From: Oceanitalea stevensii
Lineage (GTDB): Bacteria; Actinomycetota; Actinomycetes; Actinomycetales; Actinomycetaceae
Assembly: GCF_014837105.1 (NCBI RefSeq)
Contig: NZ_JACSPO010000001.1
Location: 935,662-999,661, forward strand
Reading direction: 5' to 3'
Length of the DNA: 64,000 nt
Under the pieces are notes generated by a model. The model made no database searches. It saw only the letters and a list, made by a program, of their open reading frames with translations, and was not told the DNA's origin. Within the stretch, counting starts at the first letter, position 1. Each line of letters opens with the position of its first letter. Of the stretch, positions 11,389 to 23,224 are shown piece by piece. The position numbers and the translations under genes are program-made.

Positions 11389-12219
11389 CTACCGGCCGGC
11401 GGCGGCCAGGCGCGACTCCCGGACGTCGTCGCGCAGCACCTTGAGCCAGAAGACCACCGCGAAGAGGGCGAAGGCCCACCACTCGACCGCGTAGGCGAGG
11501 CTCTGGACGTTGGGGTCGGCGTCGAGCTCCTCGACGGGTGAGGGCGCCGGGGACAGCCCGCCGGGCTGCGCGGGCTCCTCGAGGACGAGGTAGGCGCTGT
11601 ACATCGGGGTGCCCCACACCTGGGCGAGCTCGCCGGCACTGATGCCGCCGGCGACGCCCTCGGGCAGGCCGGACTCCCCCGCGGCCTCCGAGTCGCTGAG
11701 CACCCCGACGATCTCCAGCCGCGCCGTCGGAGGCGGCGGCGCGGTCACTTCCGCCCCCGCGCCGCCGGCCTCGAGGCGGTCGGCGATCCCGTCGGGGAGC
11801 CAGCCGCGCAGGACCGGCATGATCGCGCCGCCGTGCGGGCCGCCGTCGACGTGGAACGCGGTGACGACCATGAGGGCGTCCTGCCCGCCGACGTTGCGGC
11901 CGGGCACGAGCACCTGCTGCCCGGGGTCGAAGGACCCCTCGAGGCTGACCCGCCGTCCGAAGTGCTCGACGGTGAAGGCGCTCTGCGGTGCGAGCACCTC
12001 GGTGACCGGGACGGCCGGCGCCGCCATGAGCTCCTCGCGCTCGATGCGCGCGGCCTCCTGCCCGCGGATGCCGGCCCGGTCCAGCTGCCAGAAGCCCAGG
12101 CGCGTGCACACCGACGCCACGACGACGACGAGCAGCAGGAGGACGAGCATCCGCCGTGTCGTCGCTGCCCGCAGCCAGTCTCGGGCGTCGGCCCGGGGAC
12201 GCTGGGCGGTGGTGGACAC
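11389..12219 (-). CDS. SURF1 family cytochrome oxidase assembly protein
   Basis: A 276-residue protein with an N-terminal transmembrane helix (about 24-43), then the conserved LGFWQLDRA motif just after it, a large extracytoplasmic domain with [20 protein letters not shown] and PVLRGWLP, and a C-terminal helix (about 240-262) with [24 protein letters not shown]1 proteins help insert haem a into aa3-type cytochrome oxidases, so the host is likely to respire aerobically. No oxidase gene is next to it. It is transcribed divergently from the phosphoketolase gene. Confidence 0.92.
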   Translation of the reverse strand: MSTTAQRPRADARDWLRAATTRRMLVLLLLVVVVASVCTRLGFWQLDRAGIRGQEAARIEREELMAAPAVPVTEVLAPQSAFTVEHFGRRVSLEGSFDPGQQVLVPGRNVGGQDALMVVTAFHVDGGPHGGAIMPVLRGWLPDGIADRLEAGGAGAEVTAPPPPTARLEIVGVLSDSEAAGESGLPEGVAGGISAGELAQVWGTPMYSAYLVLEEPAQPGGLSPAPSPVEELDADPNVQSLAYAVEWWAFALFAVVFWLKVLRDDVRESRLAAAGR

Positions 12220-12332
12220 GCCTCCAGGGTAGTTCGCCGTGCCGGGGGTCCCGGCCTAGGACCTTCTCCGGTGGCTGCGGCCCCCGGGAACCGCGAGGCT
12301 GGGACGTGACCACCGACACAGGGAGTATCCGC

Positions 12333-14822
12333 ATGAGCACTGCCTCCGTCCCCGCCACCACCAGCGCCTGGCGCCGCCGGGCCCGTCCGGCCCCGGACGA
12401 CGCGACCCTCGGCCGGATCGACGCCTGGTGGCGAGCGGCGAACTACCTGTCCGTCGGCCAGATCTACCTGCTCGACAACCCGCTGCTGCGCGAGCCGCTG
12501 CGCACCGAGCACGTCAAGCCGCGCCTCCTCGGCCACTGGGGCACCACCCCGGGCCTCAACTTCCTCTACGCGCACGCCAACCGCGCGATCCAGGAGCGCG
12601 AGCAGCCGACGATGTACCTCACCGGCCCCGGCCACGGCGGGCCGGGCCTCGTCGCCAACACCTACCTCGAGGGCACCTACTCCGAGGTGTACTCCGACAT
12701 CACCCAGGACGCCGAGGGCCTGCGGCGGCTCTTCCGCCAGTTCTCCTTCCCCGGCGGCATCCCCTCGCACGTCGCCCCCGAGACGCCCGGCTCCATCCAC
12801 GAGGGCGGGGAGCTCGGCTACGCCCTGTCCCACGCCTACGGCGCCGCCTTCGACAACCCCGACCTCCTCGTCCTCGCCGTCGTCGGCGACGGCGAGGCGG
12901 AGACCGGCCCGCTCGCCACGAGCTGGCACTCCAACAAGTTCGTCAACCCGCGCACCGACGGCGTCGTCCTGCCGGTCCTCCACCTCAACGGGTACAAGAT
13001 CGCCAACCCGACGGTGCTGGCCCGCATCGGGGAGGACGAGCTCACCAACCTCATGCGCGGCTACGGCCACCGGCCCTACGTCTTCACCGCCGGCTTCGAC
13101 GACGAGGAGCCGGCCTCCGTCCACGGCCGCTTCGCCGCGCTGCTCGACGAGGTCCTCGACGAGATCGCCGAGATCAAGCAGCGGGCCGCGCAGACCGACC
13201 CGGAGGAGGTCGAGCGACCGCAGTGGCCGATGATCGTCATGCGCACCCCCAAGGGCTGGACCTGCCCGGAGGTCATCGACGGTCAGCAGGTCGAGGGCTC
13301 GTGGCGCTCCCACCAGGTGCCGCTGTCCAGCGCCCGCGACACCCCCGAGCACATGGAGGTCCTCGAGGGCTGGATGCGCAGCTACCGCCCGGAGGAGCTC
13401 TTCGACGACGACGGCCGCCTCGTCGACGACGTCGCCGCCCTCGCCCCCGCCGGCCAGCTGCGGATGAGCGACAACCCGAGCACGAACGGCGGCCTGCTTC
13501 TCAAGGACCTGCGCCTTCCGGACCTCCGGGACTTCGCCGTCGACGTCCCCGCGCCCGGCGGCGCCGTCACCGAGGCCACCCGCGTCCTCGGCCAGTGGCT
13601 CACCGAGGTCATCCGCCGCAACCCGGACAACTTCCGCCTCTTCGGGCCGGACGAGGTGGCCTCCAACCGGCTCCAGGCGGTCTACGACGTCACTGCCAAG
13701 CAGTGGAACGCCGAGATGGTGCCCGCGGACCACGAGGAGCACCTCGCGCGCGCCGGCCGGGTCATGGAGGTGCTCTCCGAGCACCAGTGCCAGGGCTGGC
13801 TCGAGGGCTACCTCCTCACCGGCCGCCACGGCCTGTTCACCTCCTACGAGGCCTTCATCCACATCGTCGACTCGATGGTCAACCAGCACGCGAAGTGGCT
13901 CAAGGTCACCGACGAGCTCGAGTGGCGCCGGCCCATCGCCTCGCTCAACTACCTCCTGTCCTCCCACGTGTGGCGCCAGGACCACAACGGCTTCTCCCAC
14001 CAGGACCCGGGCTTCATCGACCACGTCGTCAACAAGGGCGCCGACATCGTCCGTGTCTACCTGCCGCCGGACACGAACACGCTGCTCGCGACCTACGACC
14101 ACGTCCTGCGCACGCGCCAGTACGTCAACGTCGTCGTCGCCGGCAAGCAGCCTGGCCCGGACTTCCTCACCATCGAGGAGGCGCAGGACCACTGCCACCG
14201 CGGCGTGGGCATCTGGGAGTGGGCCGGCACGGAGGAGGAGGGCCAGGAGCCCGACGTCGTCCTCGTCTGCGCCGGTGACATCCCCACCATCGAGGTGCTC
14301 GCCGCCGCCGACCTCCTGCGCCGGCACCTGCCGGAGCTGCGGGTGCGGGTGGTCAACGTCGTCGACCTCATGCGCCTGCAGGACGAGAAGGAGCACCCGC
14401 ACGGGATGAGCGACCGCGACTACGACACCGTCTTCACCACCGACCGGCCGGTGATCTTCGCCTACCACGGCTACCCGTGGCTCATCCACCGCCTCACCTA
14501 CCGGCGCTCCGGCCACGCCAACCTCCACGTCCGCGGCTACAAGGAGGAGGGCACGACGACGACGCCCTTCGACATGGTCATGCTCAACGACCTCGACCGC
14601 TACCACCTCGTCATGGACGTCATCGACCGAGTGCCGGGCCTGGGCTCGCGGTACGCGGGCCTGCGCCAGCGGATGGCCGACGCCCGCCTGGCCGCGCGCC
14701 GCTACACCCGGGAGCACGGCACCGACATCCCCGAGGTCGCCGAGTGGCAGTGGCCCGACGTCGGGGAGACGGCCACCGCCTCCGGCGGCCCGCAGTACGA
14801 CACCGGCGGTGACAACGCGTGA
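12333..14822 (+). CDS. xfp: Xylulose-5-phosphate/fructose-6-phosphate phosphoketolase
   Basis: An 829-residue thiamine-diphosphate enzyme that cleaves xylulose 5-phosphate or fructose 6-phosphate with phosphate to give acetyl phosphate. Motifs include [30 protein letters not shown], the TPP-binding [30 protein letters not shown] and [19 protein letters not shown], all typical of the family; the C-terminal [12 protein letters not shown] is also present. I chose ATG 12333 (GGGAG 8 bases upstream); GTG 12306 is a possible earlier in-frame start. The acetyl phosphate made here is the substrate of the next two genes, Pta and AckA. Confidence 0.96.
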   Translation: MSTASVPATTSAWRRRARPAPDDATLGRIDAWWRAANYLSVGQIYLLDNPLLREPLRTEHVKPRLLGHWGTTPGLNFLYAHANRAIQEREQPTMYLTGPGHGGPGLVANTYLEGTYSEVYSDITQDAEGLRRLFRQFSFPGGIPSHVAPETPGSIHEGGELGYALSHAYGAAFDNPDLLVLAVVGDGEAETGPLATSWHSNKFVNPRTDGVVLPVLHLNGYKIANPTVLARIGEDELTNLMRGYGHRPYVFTAGFDDEEPASVHGRFAALLDEVLDEIAEIKQRAAQTDPEEVERPQWPMIVMRTPKGWTCPEVIDGQQVEGSWRSHQVPLSSARDTPEHMEVLEGWMRSYRPEELFDDDGRLVDDVAALAPAGQLRMSDNPSTNGGLLLKDLRLPDLRDFAVDVPAPGGAVTEATRVLGQWLTEVIRRNPDNFRLFGPDEVASNRLQAVYDVTAKQWNAEMVPADHEEHLARAGRVMEVLSEHQCQGWLEGYLLTGRHGLFTSYEAFIHIVDSMVNQHAKWLKVTDELEWRRPIASLNYLLSSHVWRQDHNGFSHQDPGFIDHVVNKGADIVRVYLPPDTNTLLATYDHVLRTRQYVNVVVAGKQPGPDFLTIEEAQDHCHRGVGIWEWAGTEEEGQEPDVVLVCAGDIPTIEVLAAADLLRRHLPELRVRVVNVVDLMRLQDEKEHPHGMSDRDYDTVFTTDRPVIFAYHGYPWLIHRLTYRRSGHANLHVRGYKEEGTTTTPFDMVMLNDLDRYHLVMDVIDRVPGLGSRYAGLRQRMADARLAARRYTREHGTDIPEVAEWQWPDVGETATASGGPQYDTGGDNA

Positions 14823-14951
14823 GCCCGGGACGTGGCCGGGCACACACGACCAACCGGGACAAAGTCCCGGGTGCTCCCGCGGCCACCGGGGGAGACTGAC
14901 GTGTGGCCGCGAGCCTGGTGGCCGCCCGAAGCAGCACTGAGAGGAGACGTC

Positions 14952-17024
14952 GTGGCGCGCAGCATCTACATCGCCTCACCGGAGGGTGACACCGGGAAGT
15001 CGACCATCGCGCTGGGTCTGGTCGACCTGTTCGTGAGGCGGGTGGAGCGCGTGGGCATCTTCCGGCCGGTGGTCCACGCCGGTGAGGAGCCCGACAACGT
15101 CCTGGAGCTGCTCCTGTCCCACGACGGCGTCGACCTCGCCTACGAGGACTGCGTCGGCGTCACCTACGACGACGTCCACGCCGACGAGACGGCCGCCCTC
15201 ACCCGGATCGTCGAGCGCTTCCACGCCGTCGAGCAGCGCAGCGACATCGTCGTCATCGTCGGCTCGGACTACACCGACGTCGCCGGCCCGGCCGAGCTCT
15301 CCTTCAACGGGCGCGCGGCCGCGAACCTCGGCGCCCCGGTCCTCCTCACCGTGAGCGCCCTGGGCCGCACGACCGAGGAGATCCAGCAGGTCGTCGACAT
15401 CGCCGCCGCCGAGCTGCGCTCGGACCACGCGACCGTCGCCGCCGTCGCCGTCAACCGCTGCGAGACCGAGCGCATCGAGGAGGTGCGCGCCGCCGTCGCC
15501 GTCGCCGACGTGCCCGTGTGGACCTTCCCCGAGATCCCGCTCCTGTCGGCCGCGACCATCGCTGACCTCGTCGAGGCGCTGGGCGGCACCGTCATCGCCG
15601 GCGACGAGGACCTCCTCACCCGCGAGGCGGAGTCGATCCTCGTGTGCGGGATGAACGTCGAGCACATCCTCGAGCGGCTCAAGGACGGCCAGCTCGCGAT
15701 CGCGGCCAGCGACCGGTCGGAGGTGCTCATCACCCTCGCCGCCGCGCACGCCTCGCAGAACTTCCCCTCCCTCGCCGGGATCGTCCTCAACGGCGGCTAC
15801 GAGCCCAACGCCGAGGTCCGCACGCTCGTCGAGGGCCTGGGCCGCTCGCTGCCGATCGTCACCACCGAGCACAACACCTACGAGACGGCGCGGATCGCCT
15901 CGACCACCCGGGGCCTCATCTCCCGCGGCAGCCAGCGCAAGCGGGACCTCGCGCTCAGCGCCTTCGAGCGCAACGTCGACGGCGACGCCGTCCTCGCCGC
16001 CCTCGACGTGCCGCGCAGCTCGGTCGTCACCCCGCTGATGTTCGAGTCCGAGCTCCTCGAGCGGGCGCGCGGGGACCGCAAGCACATCGTCCTGCCCGAG
16101 GGCACCGACGACCGCATCCTGCGGGCCGCGAGCACGCTCCTCTCCCGCGGCGTCGCCGACCTCACGCTCCTCGGCAACGAGAGCGCCGTGCGTGACCGGG
16201 CCAGCGACCTCGGCCTGGACATCGAGGCCGCCCAGATCATCGAGCCGCGCACGAGCGAGTGGCTGCAGCCCTTCGCCGAGGAGTACACGCGCCTGCGCGC
16301 CCACCGCGGCATGACGATGGAGCGGGCGCTGGAGGTGCTGCCGAGCGTCTCGTACTTCGGCACGATGATGGTCCACCTCGGCTACGCGGACGGCATGGTC
16401 TCCGGCGCCCAGCACACGACCGCGCACACCATCAAGCCCTCCTTCGAGATCATCAAGACGCGGCCGGGCACGTCGATCGTGTCCTCGGTCTTCCTCATGT
16501 GCCTGGCCGACCGGGTCCTCGTCTACGGCGACTGCGCCGTCAACCCCGACCCCGACGCCGAGCAGCTCGCCGACATCGCGATCTCCTCCGCCGAGACCTC
16601 CGCCCAGTTCGGCATCGACCCGCGCATCGCGATGCTGTCCTACTCCACGGGCACCTCGGGCAGCGGCGCGGACGTCGACAAGGTGCGCGCGGCCACCGAG
16701 CTCGTCCGCGAGCGCCGGCCGGACCTCTTCGTCGAGGGCCCCATCCAGTACGACGCCGCCGTGGACGCCTCAGTCGCGCAGACCAAGCTGCCGGAGTCCG
16801 ACGTCGCCGGCAAGGCCACCGTCTTCGTCTTCCCCGACCTCAACACGGGCAACAACACCTACAAGGCCGTGCAGCGCTCGGCGGGTGCCGTGGCGATCGG
16901 GCCGGTCCTCCAGGGCCTCAACAAGCCGGTCAACGACCTCTCCCGGGGCGCCCTGGTCCAGGACATCGTCAACACCGTGGCCATCACCGCCATCCAGGCG
17001 CAGGCCAGCGAGGAGCAGCAGTGA
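14952..17024 (+). CDS. pta: Phosphate acetyltransferase, long DRTGG-domain form
   Basis: Interconverts acetyl phosphate and acetyl-CoA. The 690-residue protein is of the long class: an N-terminal P-loop domain with SPEGDTGKST near residues 9-18, a central regulatory DRTGG domain (about 210-320), and the C-terminal catalytic acetyl/butyryl transferase domain (about 365-690) with LPEGTDDRILRA and SYSTGTSGSGADVDKV. GTG 14952 is preceded by GAGAGGAG and gives the expected N-terminus; the longer upstream open frame lacks family similarity. ackA starts inside its stop codon. It is 129 bases downstream of xfp, possibly with its own promoter. Confidence 0.96.
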   Translation: MARSIYIASPEGDTGKSTIALGLVDLFVRRVERVGIFRPVVHAGEEPDNVLELLLSHDGVDLAYEDCVGVTYDDVHADETAALTRIVERFHAVEQRSDIVVIVGSDYTDVAGPAELSFNGRAAANLGAPVLLTVSALGRTTEEIQQVVDIAAAELRSDHATVAAVAVNRCETERIEEVRAAVAVADVPVWTFPEIPLLSAATIADLVEALGGTVIAGDEDLLTREAESILVCGMNVEHILERLKDGQLAIAASDRSEVLITLAAAHASQNFPSLAGIVLNGGYEPNAEVRTLVEGLGRSLPIVTTEHNTYETARIASTTRGLISRGSQRKRDLALSAFERNVDGDAVLAALDVPRSSVVTPLMFESELLERARGDRKHIVLPEGTDDRILRAASTLLSRGVADLTLLGNESAVRDRASDLGLDIEAAQIIEPRTSEWLQPFAEEYTRLRAHRGMTMERALEVLPSVSYFGTMMVHLGYADGMVSGAQHTTAHTIKPSFEIIKTRPGTSIVSSVFLMCLADRVLVYGDCAVNPDPDAEQLADIAISSAETSAQFGIDPRIAMLSYSTGTSGSGADVDKVRAATELVRERRPDLFVEGPIQYDAAVDASVAQTKLPESDVAGKATVFVFPDLNTGNNTYKAVQRSAGAVAIGPVLQGLNKPVNDLSRGALVQDIVNTVAITAIQAQASEEQQ

Positions 17025-18208
17025 GCACCACCGTCCTTGTCATCAACTCCGGCTCGTCCTCGATCAAGTACCAGCTGATCGAGCCGGAGGAGGGCGTCGT
17101 CGTCGCCTCCGGGCTCGTCGAGCGCATCGGGGAGGATGAGGGGCTGCTGCGGCACACCTTCGAGGGCGTCGACACGCGCCTCACCGAGCCGGTCCCCGAC
17201 CACGGGGCGGGCCTGCGCCGCGTCCTGGAGCTCTTCGCCGAGGTGGGCCCGGACCTCGGCGCCGCCGGGATCGTCGCCGTCGGGCACCGCGTCGTCCAGG
17301 GCGGGGCCCGCTACTCCGGCCCGGCCCTCGTCGACGACCACGTCCTCGCCGACATCGAGGAGCTCATCCCGCTCGCCCCGCTCCACAACCCCCCGAACCT
17401 GCGCGGGATCCAGGTGGCGCGTGACCTCCTCCCCGACGTCCCGCACGTCGCGGTCTTCGACACCGCGTTCTTCTCCGACCTGCCCGACGCCGCCGCGACC
17501 TACGCCCTGGACCGCGAGGTGGCCACCCGCTACCGGGTGCGCCGCTACGGCGCCCACGGCACCTCCCACCAGTACGTCTCCCGCACGGCCGCGACGGTCG
17601 TCGGCCGGCCGCTGGAGGAGCTGCGCCAGGTGGTCCTCCACCTCGGCAACGGCGCCTCGGCCTCCGCCGTCGCGGGCGGGCGCGCCGTGGACACCTCGAT
17701 GGGGATGACGCCGCTGGAGGGCCTGGTCATGGGCACCCGCACCGGTGACATCGACCCGGCGGTCATCTTCCACCTCAGCCGCAACGCGGGCTTCACGATC
17801 GACGAGATCGACGACCTGTTCAACCGGCGCTCGGGCCTCAAGGGCCTGTCGGGCAAGAACGACATGCGCGAGGTCCACGGGCTCGTCGCGGCCGGCGACG
17901 CCGGGGCCCGGCTCGCGCTCGACGTCTACGCCCACCGGCTGCGCAAGTACGTCGGGGGCTACGCCGCCGTCATGGGCGGCCTGGACGTCCTGTCCTTCAC
18001 CGCCGGGATCGGGGAGAACGACGAGATCGTGCGCGCCGAGGCGCTGAGCGGGCTGGAGTTCCTCGGCATCGAGCTCGACCCCGCGCGCAACGCCGGCCGG
18101 ATGAGCGAGCCGAAGGTCATCTCCACCGACCGCTCCCGCGTGACGGTCCTCGTCGTCCCCACGAAGGAGGAGCAGGAGATCGCCCGCCAGGTCATCGACC
18201 TCGTCTGA
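17021..18208 (+). CDS. ackA: Acetate kinase
   Basis: Transfers the phosphate of acetyl phosphate to ADP, giving acetate and ATP. The 395-residue protein starts VLVINSGSSSIKY (first ASKHA signature), carries HRVVQGGARYSGP, DTAFFSDLP, the nucleotide-binding HLGNGASASAV and the DTSMGMTPLEGLVMGTRTGD signature, and FTAGIGEND near the C-terminus. GTG 17021 overlaps the pta stop (GTGA), so the two are co-translated. With xfp this forms a phosphoketolase-acetate pathway giving one ATP per acetyl phosphate. Confidence 0.97.
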   Translation: MSTTVLVINSGSSSIKYQLIEPEEGVVVASGLVERIGEDEGLLRHTFEGVDTRLTEPVPDHGAGLRRVLELFAEVGPDLGAAGIVAVGHRVVQGGARYSGPALVDDHVLADIEELIPLAPLHNPPNLRGIQVARDLLPDVPHVAVFDTAFFSDLPDAAATYALDREVATRYRVRRYGAHGTSHQYVSRTAATVVGRPLEELRQVVLHLGNGASASAVAGGRAVDTSMGMTPLEGLVMGTRTGDIDPAVIFHLSRNAGFTIDEIDDLFNRRSGLKGLSGKNDMREVHGLVAAGDAGARLALDVYAHRLRKYVGGYAAVMGGLDVLSFTAGIGENDEIVRAEALSGLEFLGIELDPARNAGRMSEPKVISTDRSRVTVLVVPTKEEQEIARQVIDLV

Positions 18209-18234
18209 CCCCGCTCGCGTCTCCCGCCCTCCTC

Positions 18235-18307
18235 GCCGAGTACGCACATCCGGTCCACCTGGACGGCCCGTAAGGGGCTCGCAGGTGACCGGATGTGCGT
18301 ACTCGGC
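18235..18307. terminator. Long imperfect palindrome between ackA and aspA
   Basis: Arms 18235-18261 and 18282-18307 are reverse complements with a single unpaired base (about 26 paired bases, 20-nt loop). It sits in the 118-base gap between convergent genes and likely terminates both. No T tract is present. Confidence 0.7.
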
Positions 18308-18326
18308 GGGGGTGAACGCGACCGCC

Positions 18327-19843
<1,517 letters not shown>

Positions 19844-19844
<1 letters not shown>

Positions 19845-21241
19845 CAGTTCGGGCGGGTCATCGAGACGACGTCGAGGGCCGCGTCGAGCTGCTCGGGCGT
19901 GATCTCCCCACGCTCGACGTAGCCCAGCTCCTCGACGGCCTCGCGGATCGTCGTCCCGTTCTTCACGGCGTGCTTGGCGATCGCCGCGGCGGCCTCGTAG
20001 CCGATGACCCGGTTGAGGGGCGTGACGATGGACGGGGAGGACTCCGCCAGGGCGCGGGCCCGGTCGACGTTCGCGGTGATGCCGTCGACCGTGCGGGTGG
20101 CGAGGGCGACGCTCGCGTTGCCCAGCAGGGTGATCGACTCGAGGAGGTTGCGCGCGATGACCGGCAGCATGACGTTGAGCTCGAAGGTGCCCGAGGCGCC
20201 GGCGAAGGCGATCGTCGCGTCGTTGCCGATCACCTGGGCGCACACCATGAGCGTGGCCTCGGGGATGACCGGGTTGACCTTGCCGGGCATGATCGAGGAG
20301 CCCGGCTGGAGGTCGGGGATGGCGATCTCGCCCAGCCCGGTGTTGGGGCCCGAGCCCATCCACCGCAGGTCGTTGCAGATCTTGACGAGCGAGACGGCGA
20401 CGGTCCGCAGCGCGCCGGACATCTCGACCGCGCTGTCCTGGGCGCTCTGCGCCTCGAAGTGGTTGGTCGCCTCGGTGAGGGGCAGGCCGGTGTTCTCGGC
20501 GATCTTCGCGATGGCCGACGGCGCGAAGCCGGCCGGCGTGTTGATCCCGGTCCCGACGGCGGTGCCGCCGAGCGCGAGCTCGGCCAGGCGCGGCAGGGCG
20601 GACTCGACGCGGGCGATGCCGTAGCGCAGCTGGGTGGCGTAGCCGGCGAACTCCTGGCCCAGGGTCACCGGCGTGGCGTCCATGAGGTGGGTGCGGCCGG
20701 ACTTGACGACCTCGGCGAGCTCCTCGGCCTTGCGCTCCAGGGACGTCGCGAGGGTGTCGAGCGCGGGGAGCAGGTCGTGGACGACGGCGGCCGTGGCGGC
20801 GATGTGGATCGAGGACGGGAACACGTCGTTGGAGGACTGCGAGGCGTTGACGTGGTCGTTGGGGTGGACGCTGCGCCCGAGCAGCGTGCTCGCGATGTTC
20901 GCGACGACCTCGTTGGTGTTCATGTTCGACGACGTGCCCGAGCCGGTCTGGAAGACGTCGACCGGGAAGTGCTCGTCGTGCTCGCCGGCGATGACCTGCT
21001 CGGCGGCCTCGGCGATGGCCCGCGCGAGGTCCTCCTCGAGGACCCCGAGCTCGGCGTTGGCGAGCGCGGCGGCGCGCTTGACCTGCGCGAGGGCAGCGAT
21101 GTGGTGCCGCGACAGGCGCGTGCCGGAGATGGCGAAGTTCTCTACCGCGCGCTGCGTCTGGGCGCTGTAGAGGGCGCCGCGCGGGACCCGCACCTCCCCC
21201 ATGGTGTCGTGCTCGATGCGGAAGGCTTCGTCCTGCGTCAC
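19844..21241 (-). CDS. fumC: Class II fumarate hydratase
   Basis: Interconverts fumarate and malate. The 465-residue protein shows the superfamily motifs [31 protein letters not shown], and [15 protein letters not shown] with [18 protein letters not shown], as in actinobacterial FumC. The GTG at 21241 yields the standard N-terminus [15 protein letters not shown] short lyase of another specificity cannot be fully excluded, but the neighbouring aspartase makes fumarase the natural partner. It is followed by aspA with a stop-start overlap. Confidence 0.9.
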
Positions 21242-21285
21242 TGCTGCTCCAAAGCTTGGTTGGCGGGTACGGGTTGCGGTGGGTG

Positions 21286-21555
21286 CTACTTCTCGTCCAG
21301 GTCCTTGCTCAGCAGCTCGGCGAGGGAGTCGAGGACCTCCTCGGCGCGCTCGCCCTCGGCGGTGAGGACGACGTTCTCCTGGTACTTCGCGCCCAGGGTC
21401 ATGACCCCGAGGATGCTGGCGGCGTCGACGGGCGCGCCGCCCTCCTTGGCGATCTTCACCGGGATGCCGGACTCCCCGGCCGCCTTGACGAAGAGGGAGG
21501 CCGGGCGGGCGTGCAGGCCCACCTTCGAGCCGATGGTCACGGTGCGCTCTGCCAT
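21286..21555 (-). CDS. ptsH: Phosphocarrier protein HPr
   Basis: An 89-residue HPr of the sugar phosphotransferase system. The phosphoryl-accepting His15 is in GLHARPAS, and Ser47 in AASILGVM is at the regulatory-serine position. No enzyme I or sugar permease gene is in the window. It begins 8 bases after the guaB3 stop, so it may be read from the guaB3 transcript. The HPr-kinase-like protein at 53367-54323 belongs to a different, RiPP-associated branch and is not evidence that this HPr is serine-phosphorylated. Confidence 0.93.
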   Translation of the reverse strand: MAERTVTIGSKVGLHARPASLFVKAAGESGIPVKIAKEGGAPVDAASILGVMTLGAKYQENVVLTAEGERAEEVLDSLAELLSKDLDEK

Positions 21556-21563
21556 GGGAACTC

Positions 21564-22697
21564 CTACCGGTTGTTGTTGGGCGTGTAGGGGGAGACGACG
21601 ACCTCGACCCGCTGGAACTCCTTGAGGTCGGAGTAGCCGGTCGTGGCCATCGCCCGACGCAGGGCGCCGATGAGGTTGACGGTGCCGTCGGGCGTGTCGC
21701 TGGGGCCGTGGAGGATCTGCTCGAGGGAGCCGACCGTGCCCACGCGCACGCGCTCACCGCGCGGCAGCTGCGGGTGGTGGGCCTCCGAGCCCCAGTGCCA
21801 GCCGCGCCCGGGCGCCTCCTGGGCGCGGGCGAGGGAGGAGCCGAGCATGACGGCGTCGGCCCCGCACGCGACGGCCTTGACGAGGTCGCCGGAGCGGCCC
21901 ACCCCGCCGTCGGCGATGACGTGGACGTAGCGGCCGCCCGACTCGTCGAGGTAGTCGCGGCGCGCGGCGGCGACGTCGGCGACGGCGGTGGCCATCGGGG
22001 TGTGGATCCCCAGCGAGGTGCGGGTCGTGTGGGCGGCGCCGCCGCCGAAGCCGACGAGGACCCCGGCCGCGCCCGTGCGCATGAGGTGGAGCGCCGCGGT
22101 GTAGGTGCCGGCGCCGCCGACGACGACGGGCACGTCGAGCTCGTAGATGAAGCGCTTGAGGTTGAGCGGCTCGGCCGTGGAGGAGACGTGCTCGGCGGAG
22201 ACGGTGGTCCCGCGGATGACGAAGAGGTCCACGCCCGCCTCGACGACGGTGCGCCAGTGCTGCTGGGTGCTCTGCGGGGAGAGCTTGCCGGCCACGGTGA
22301 CGCCGGCGGCGCGGATCTCGTGGAGGCGCTGGGTGATGAGCTCGGGGACGATCGGCTGGGAGTAGATCTCCTGCATGCGCCGGGTGACCTCGGCGCCCTC
22401 GAGGGTCGCGATCTCCTCGAAGAGGGGCTCGGGGTCCTCGTAGCGGGTCCACAGGCCCTCGAGGTCGAGGACCCCGATGCCGCCGAGCTTGCCGAGGAGG
22501 ATCGCCGTGGCCGGGCTCATCACGGAGTCCATCGGCGCGGCGAGGACGGGGATGTCGACGTAGTAGGCGTCGATCTGCCAGCCGACCGACACGTCCTGGG
22601 GGTCGCGGGTGCGACGCGAGGGCACCACCGCGACGTCGTCGAAGGAGTAGGCCCGTCGTCCCCGCTTGCCGCGGCCGATCTCGATCTCGTTGCTCAC
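21564..22697 (-). CDS. guaB3: GuaB3 family IMP dehydrogenase-related protein
   Basis: A 377-residue TIM-barrel protein starting [19 protein letters not shown], the hallmark of the actinobacterial GuaB3 subfamily. It has the phosphate-binding [10 protein letters not shown] region and AVMLGSSLA but no CBS domains. The loop that carries the catalytic Cys in GuaB reads [14 protein letters not shown] here, with no Cys, so normal IMP dehydrogenase chemistry is doubtful. The true GuaB is encoded nearby at 25607-27115. The gene is divergent from the Rieske gene and is followed closely by ptsH. Confidence 0.92.
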   Translation of the reverse strand: MSNEIEIGRGKRGRRAYSFDDVAVVPSRRTRDPQDVSVGWQIDAYYVDIPVLAAPMDSVMSPATAILLGKLGGIGVLDLEGLWTRYEDPEPLFEEIATLEGAEVTRRMQEIYSQPIVPELITQRLHEIRAAGVTVAGKLSPQSTQQHWRTVVEAGVDLFVIRGTTVSAEHVSSTAEPLNLKRFIYELDVPVVVGGAGTYTAALHLMRTGAAGVLVGFGGGAAHTTRTSLGIHTPMATAVADVAAARRDYLDESGGRYVHVIADGGVGRSGDLVKAVACGADAVMLGSSLARAQEAPGRGWHWGSEAHHPQLPRGERVRVGTVGSLEQILHGPSDTPDGTVNLIGALRRAMATTGYSDLKEFQRVEVVVSPYTPNNNR

Positions 22698-22735
22698 GCA
22701 CGCCAGGTTACCCGGCGGTCGGTAGATTGCGGCTC

Positions 22736-23155
22736 ATGGTCTGCGCGCACCCTCACGGTCCCTCCCGCCGGCAGGTCCTCACCTGGGCCGGCGCCGGCGC
22801 GGCGGCGCTGACGCTCGCCGCGTGCTCGGGCGAGGAGGACGCGCCGCCGCCGCCCGAGGCCGGGGAGCGTCTGGTGGGGCTCGAGGAGATCCCGGTCGGC
22901 GAGTCGGTCGGCGTCCGCACGAGCGAGGGCGCCGAGGTGGTCGTCACGCGCGTGGCCGAGGACGAGGTCGTCGCGCTCAGCGCCGTGTGCACCCACCAGG
23001 GCTGCACGGTCGTGCGGGAGGCCGAGGACCTCAGCTGCCCGTGCCACGGCTCGCGCTTCGCGGTCGCCGACGGCGCGGTGATCCAGGGCCCTGCCGACGA
23101 GCCCCTCCCCCGGATCGAGGTCCGCATCGAGTCCGGCGCCGTCGTCACCGCCTGA
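22736..23155 (+). CDS. Tat-exported Rieske [2Fe-2S] lipoprotein
   Basis: A 139-residue protein with an N-terminal twin-arginine motif (SRRQVL, Arg11-Arg12), a hydrophobic stretch and a lipobox LTLAAC with Cys30 as the likely lipidated residue. The rest is a Rieske domain with the cluster ligands in CTHQGCTV and CPCHGSRF. It should be an extracytoplasmic electron carrier; similar proteins occur without a cytochrome b. ATG 22736 is 7 bases after TAGATT (22723-22728), which could be a -10 box of a leaderless message; TTG 22727 is an alternative start. Confidence 0.88.
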   Translation: MVCAHPHGPSRRQVLTWAGAGAAALTLAACSGEEDAPPPPEAGERLVGLEEIPVGESVGVRTSEGAEVVVTRVAEDEVVALSAVCTHQGCTVVREAEDLSCPCHGSRFAVADGAVIQGPADEPLPRIEVRIESGAVVTA

Positions 23156-23224
23156 CCGCACCCTTGCCGCCGGCAGCTGACGGGCGACGGAGGAACGGCT
23201 CAGCGCTCGGCGCGGAGGGGGACG

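Noticed and set aside
11745-14843. A 1032-codon open frame opposite the phosphoketolase gene and the 3' part of SURF1
   Set aside because: It is the antisense of xfp, with a Val/Gly/Asp-rich composition without family motifs; xfp is certain.
23164-23205. A third copy of the 17-bp motif
   Set aside because: Only partial similarity (ggcagctgac and gaacggctcagcgctcgg) remains, so it is too weak to call.
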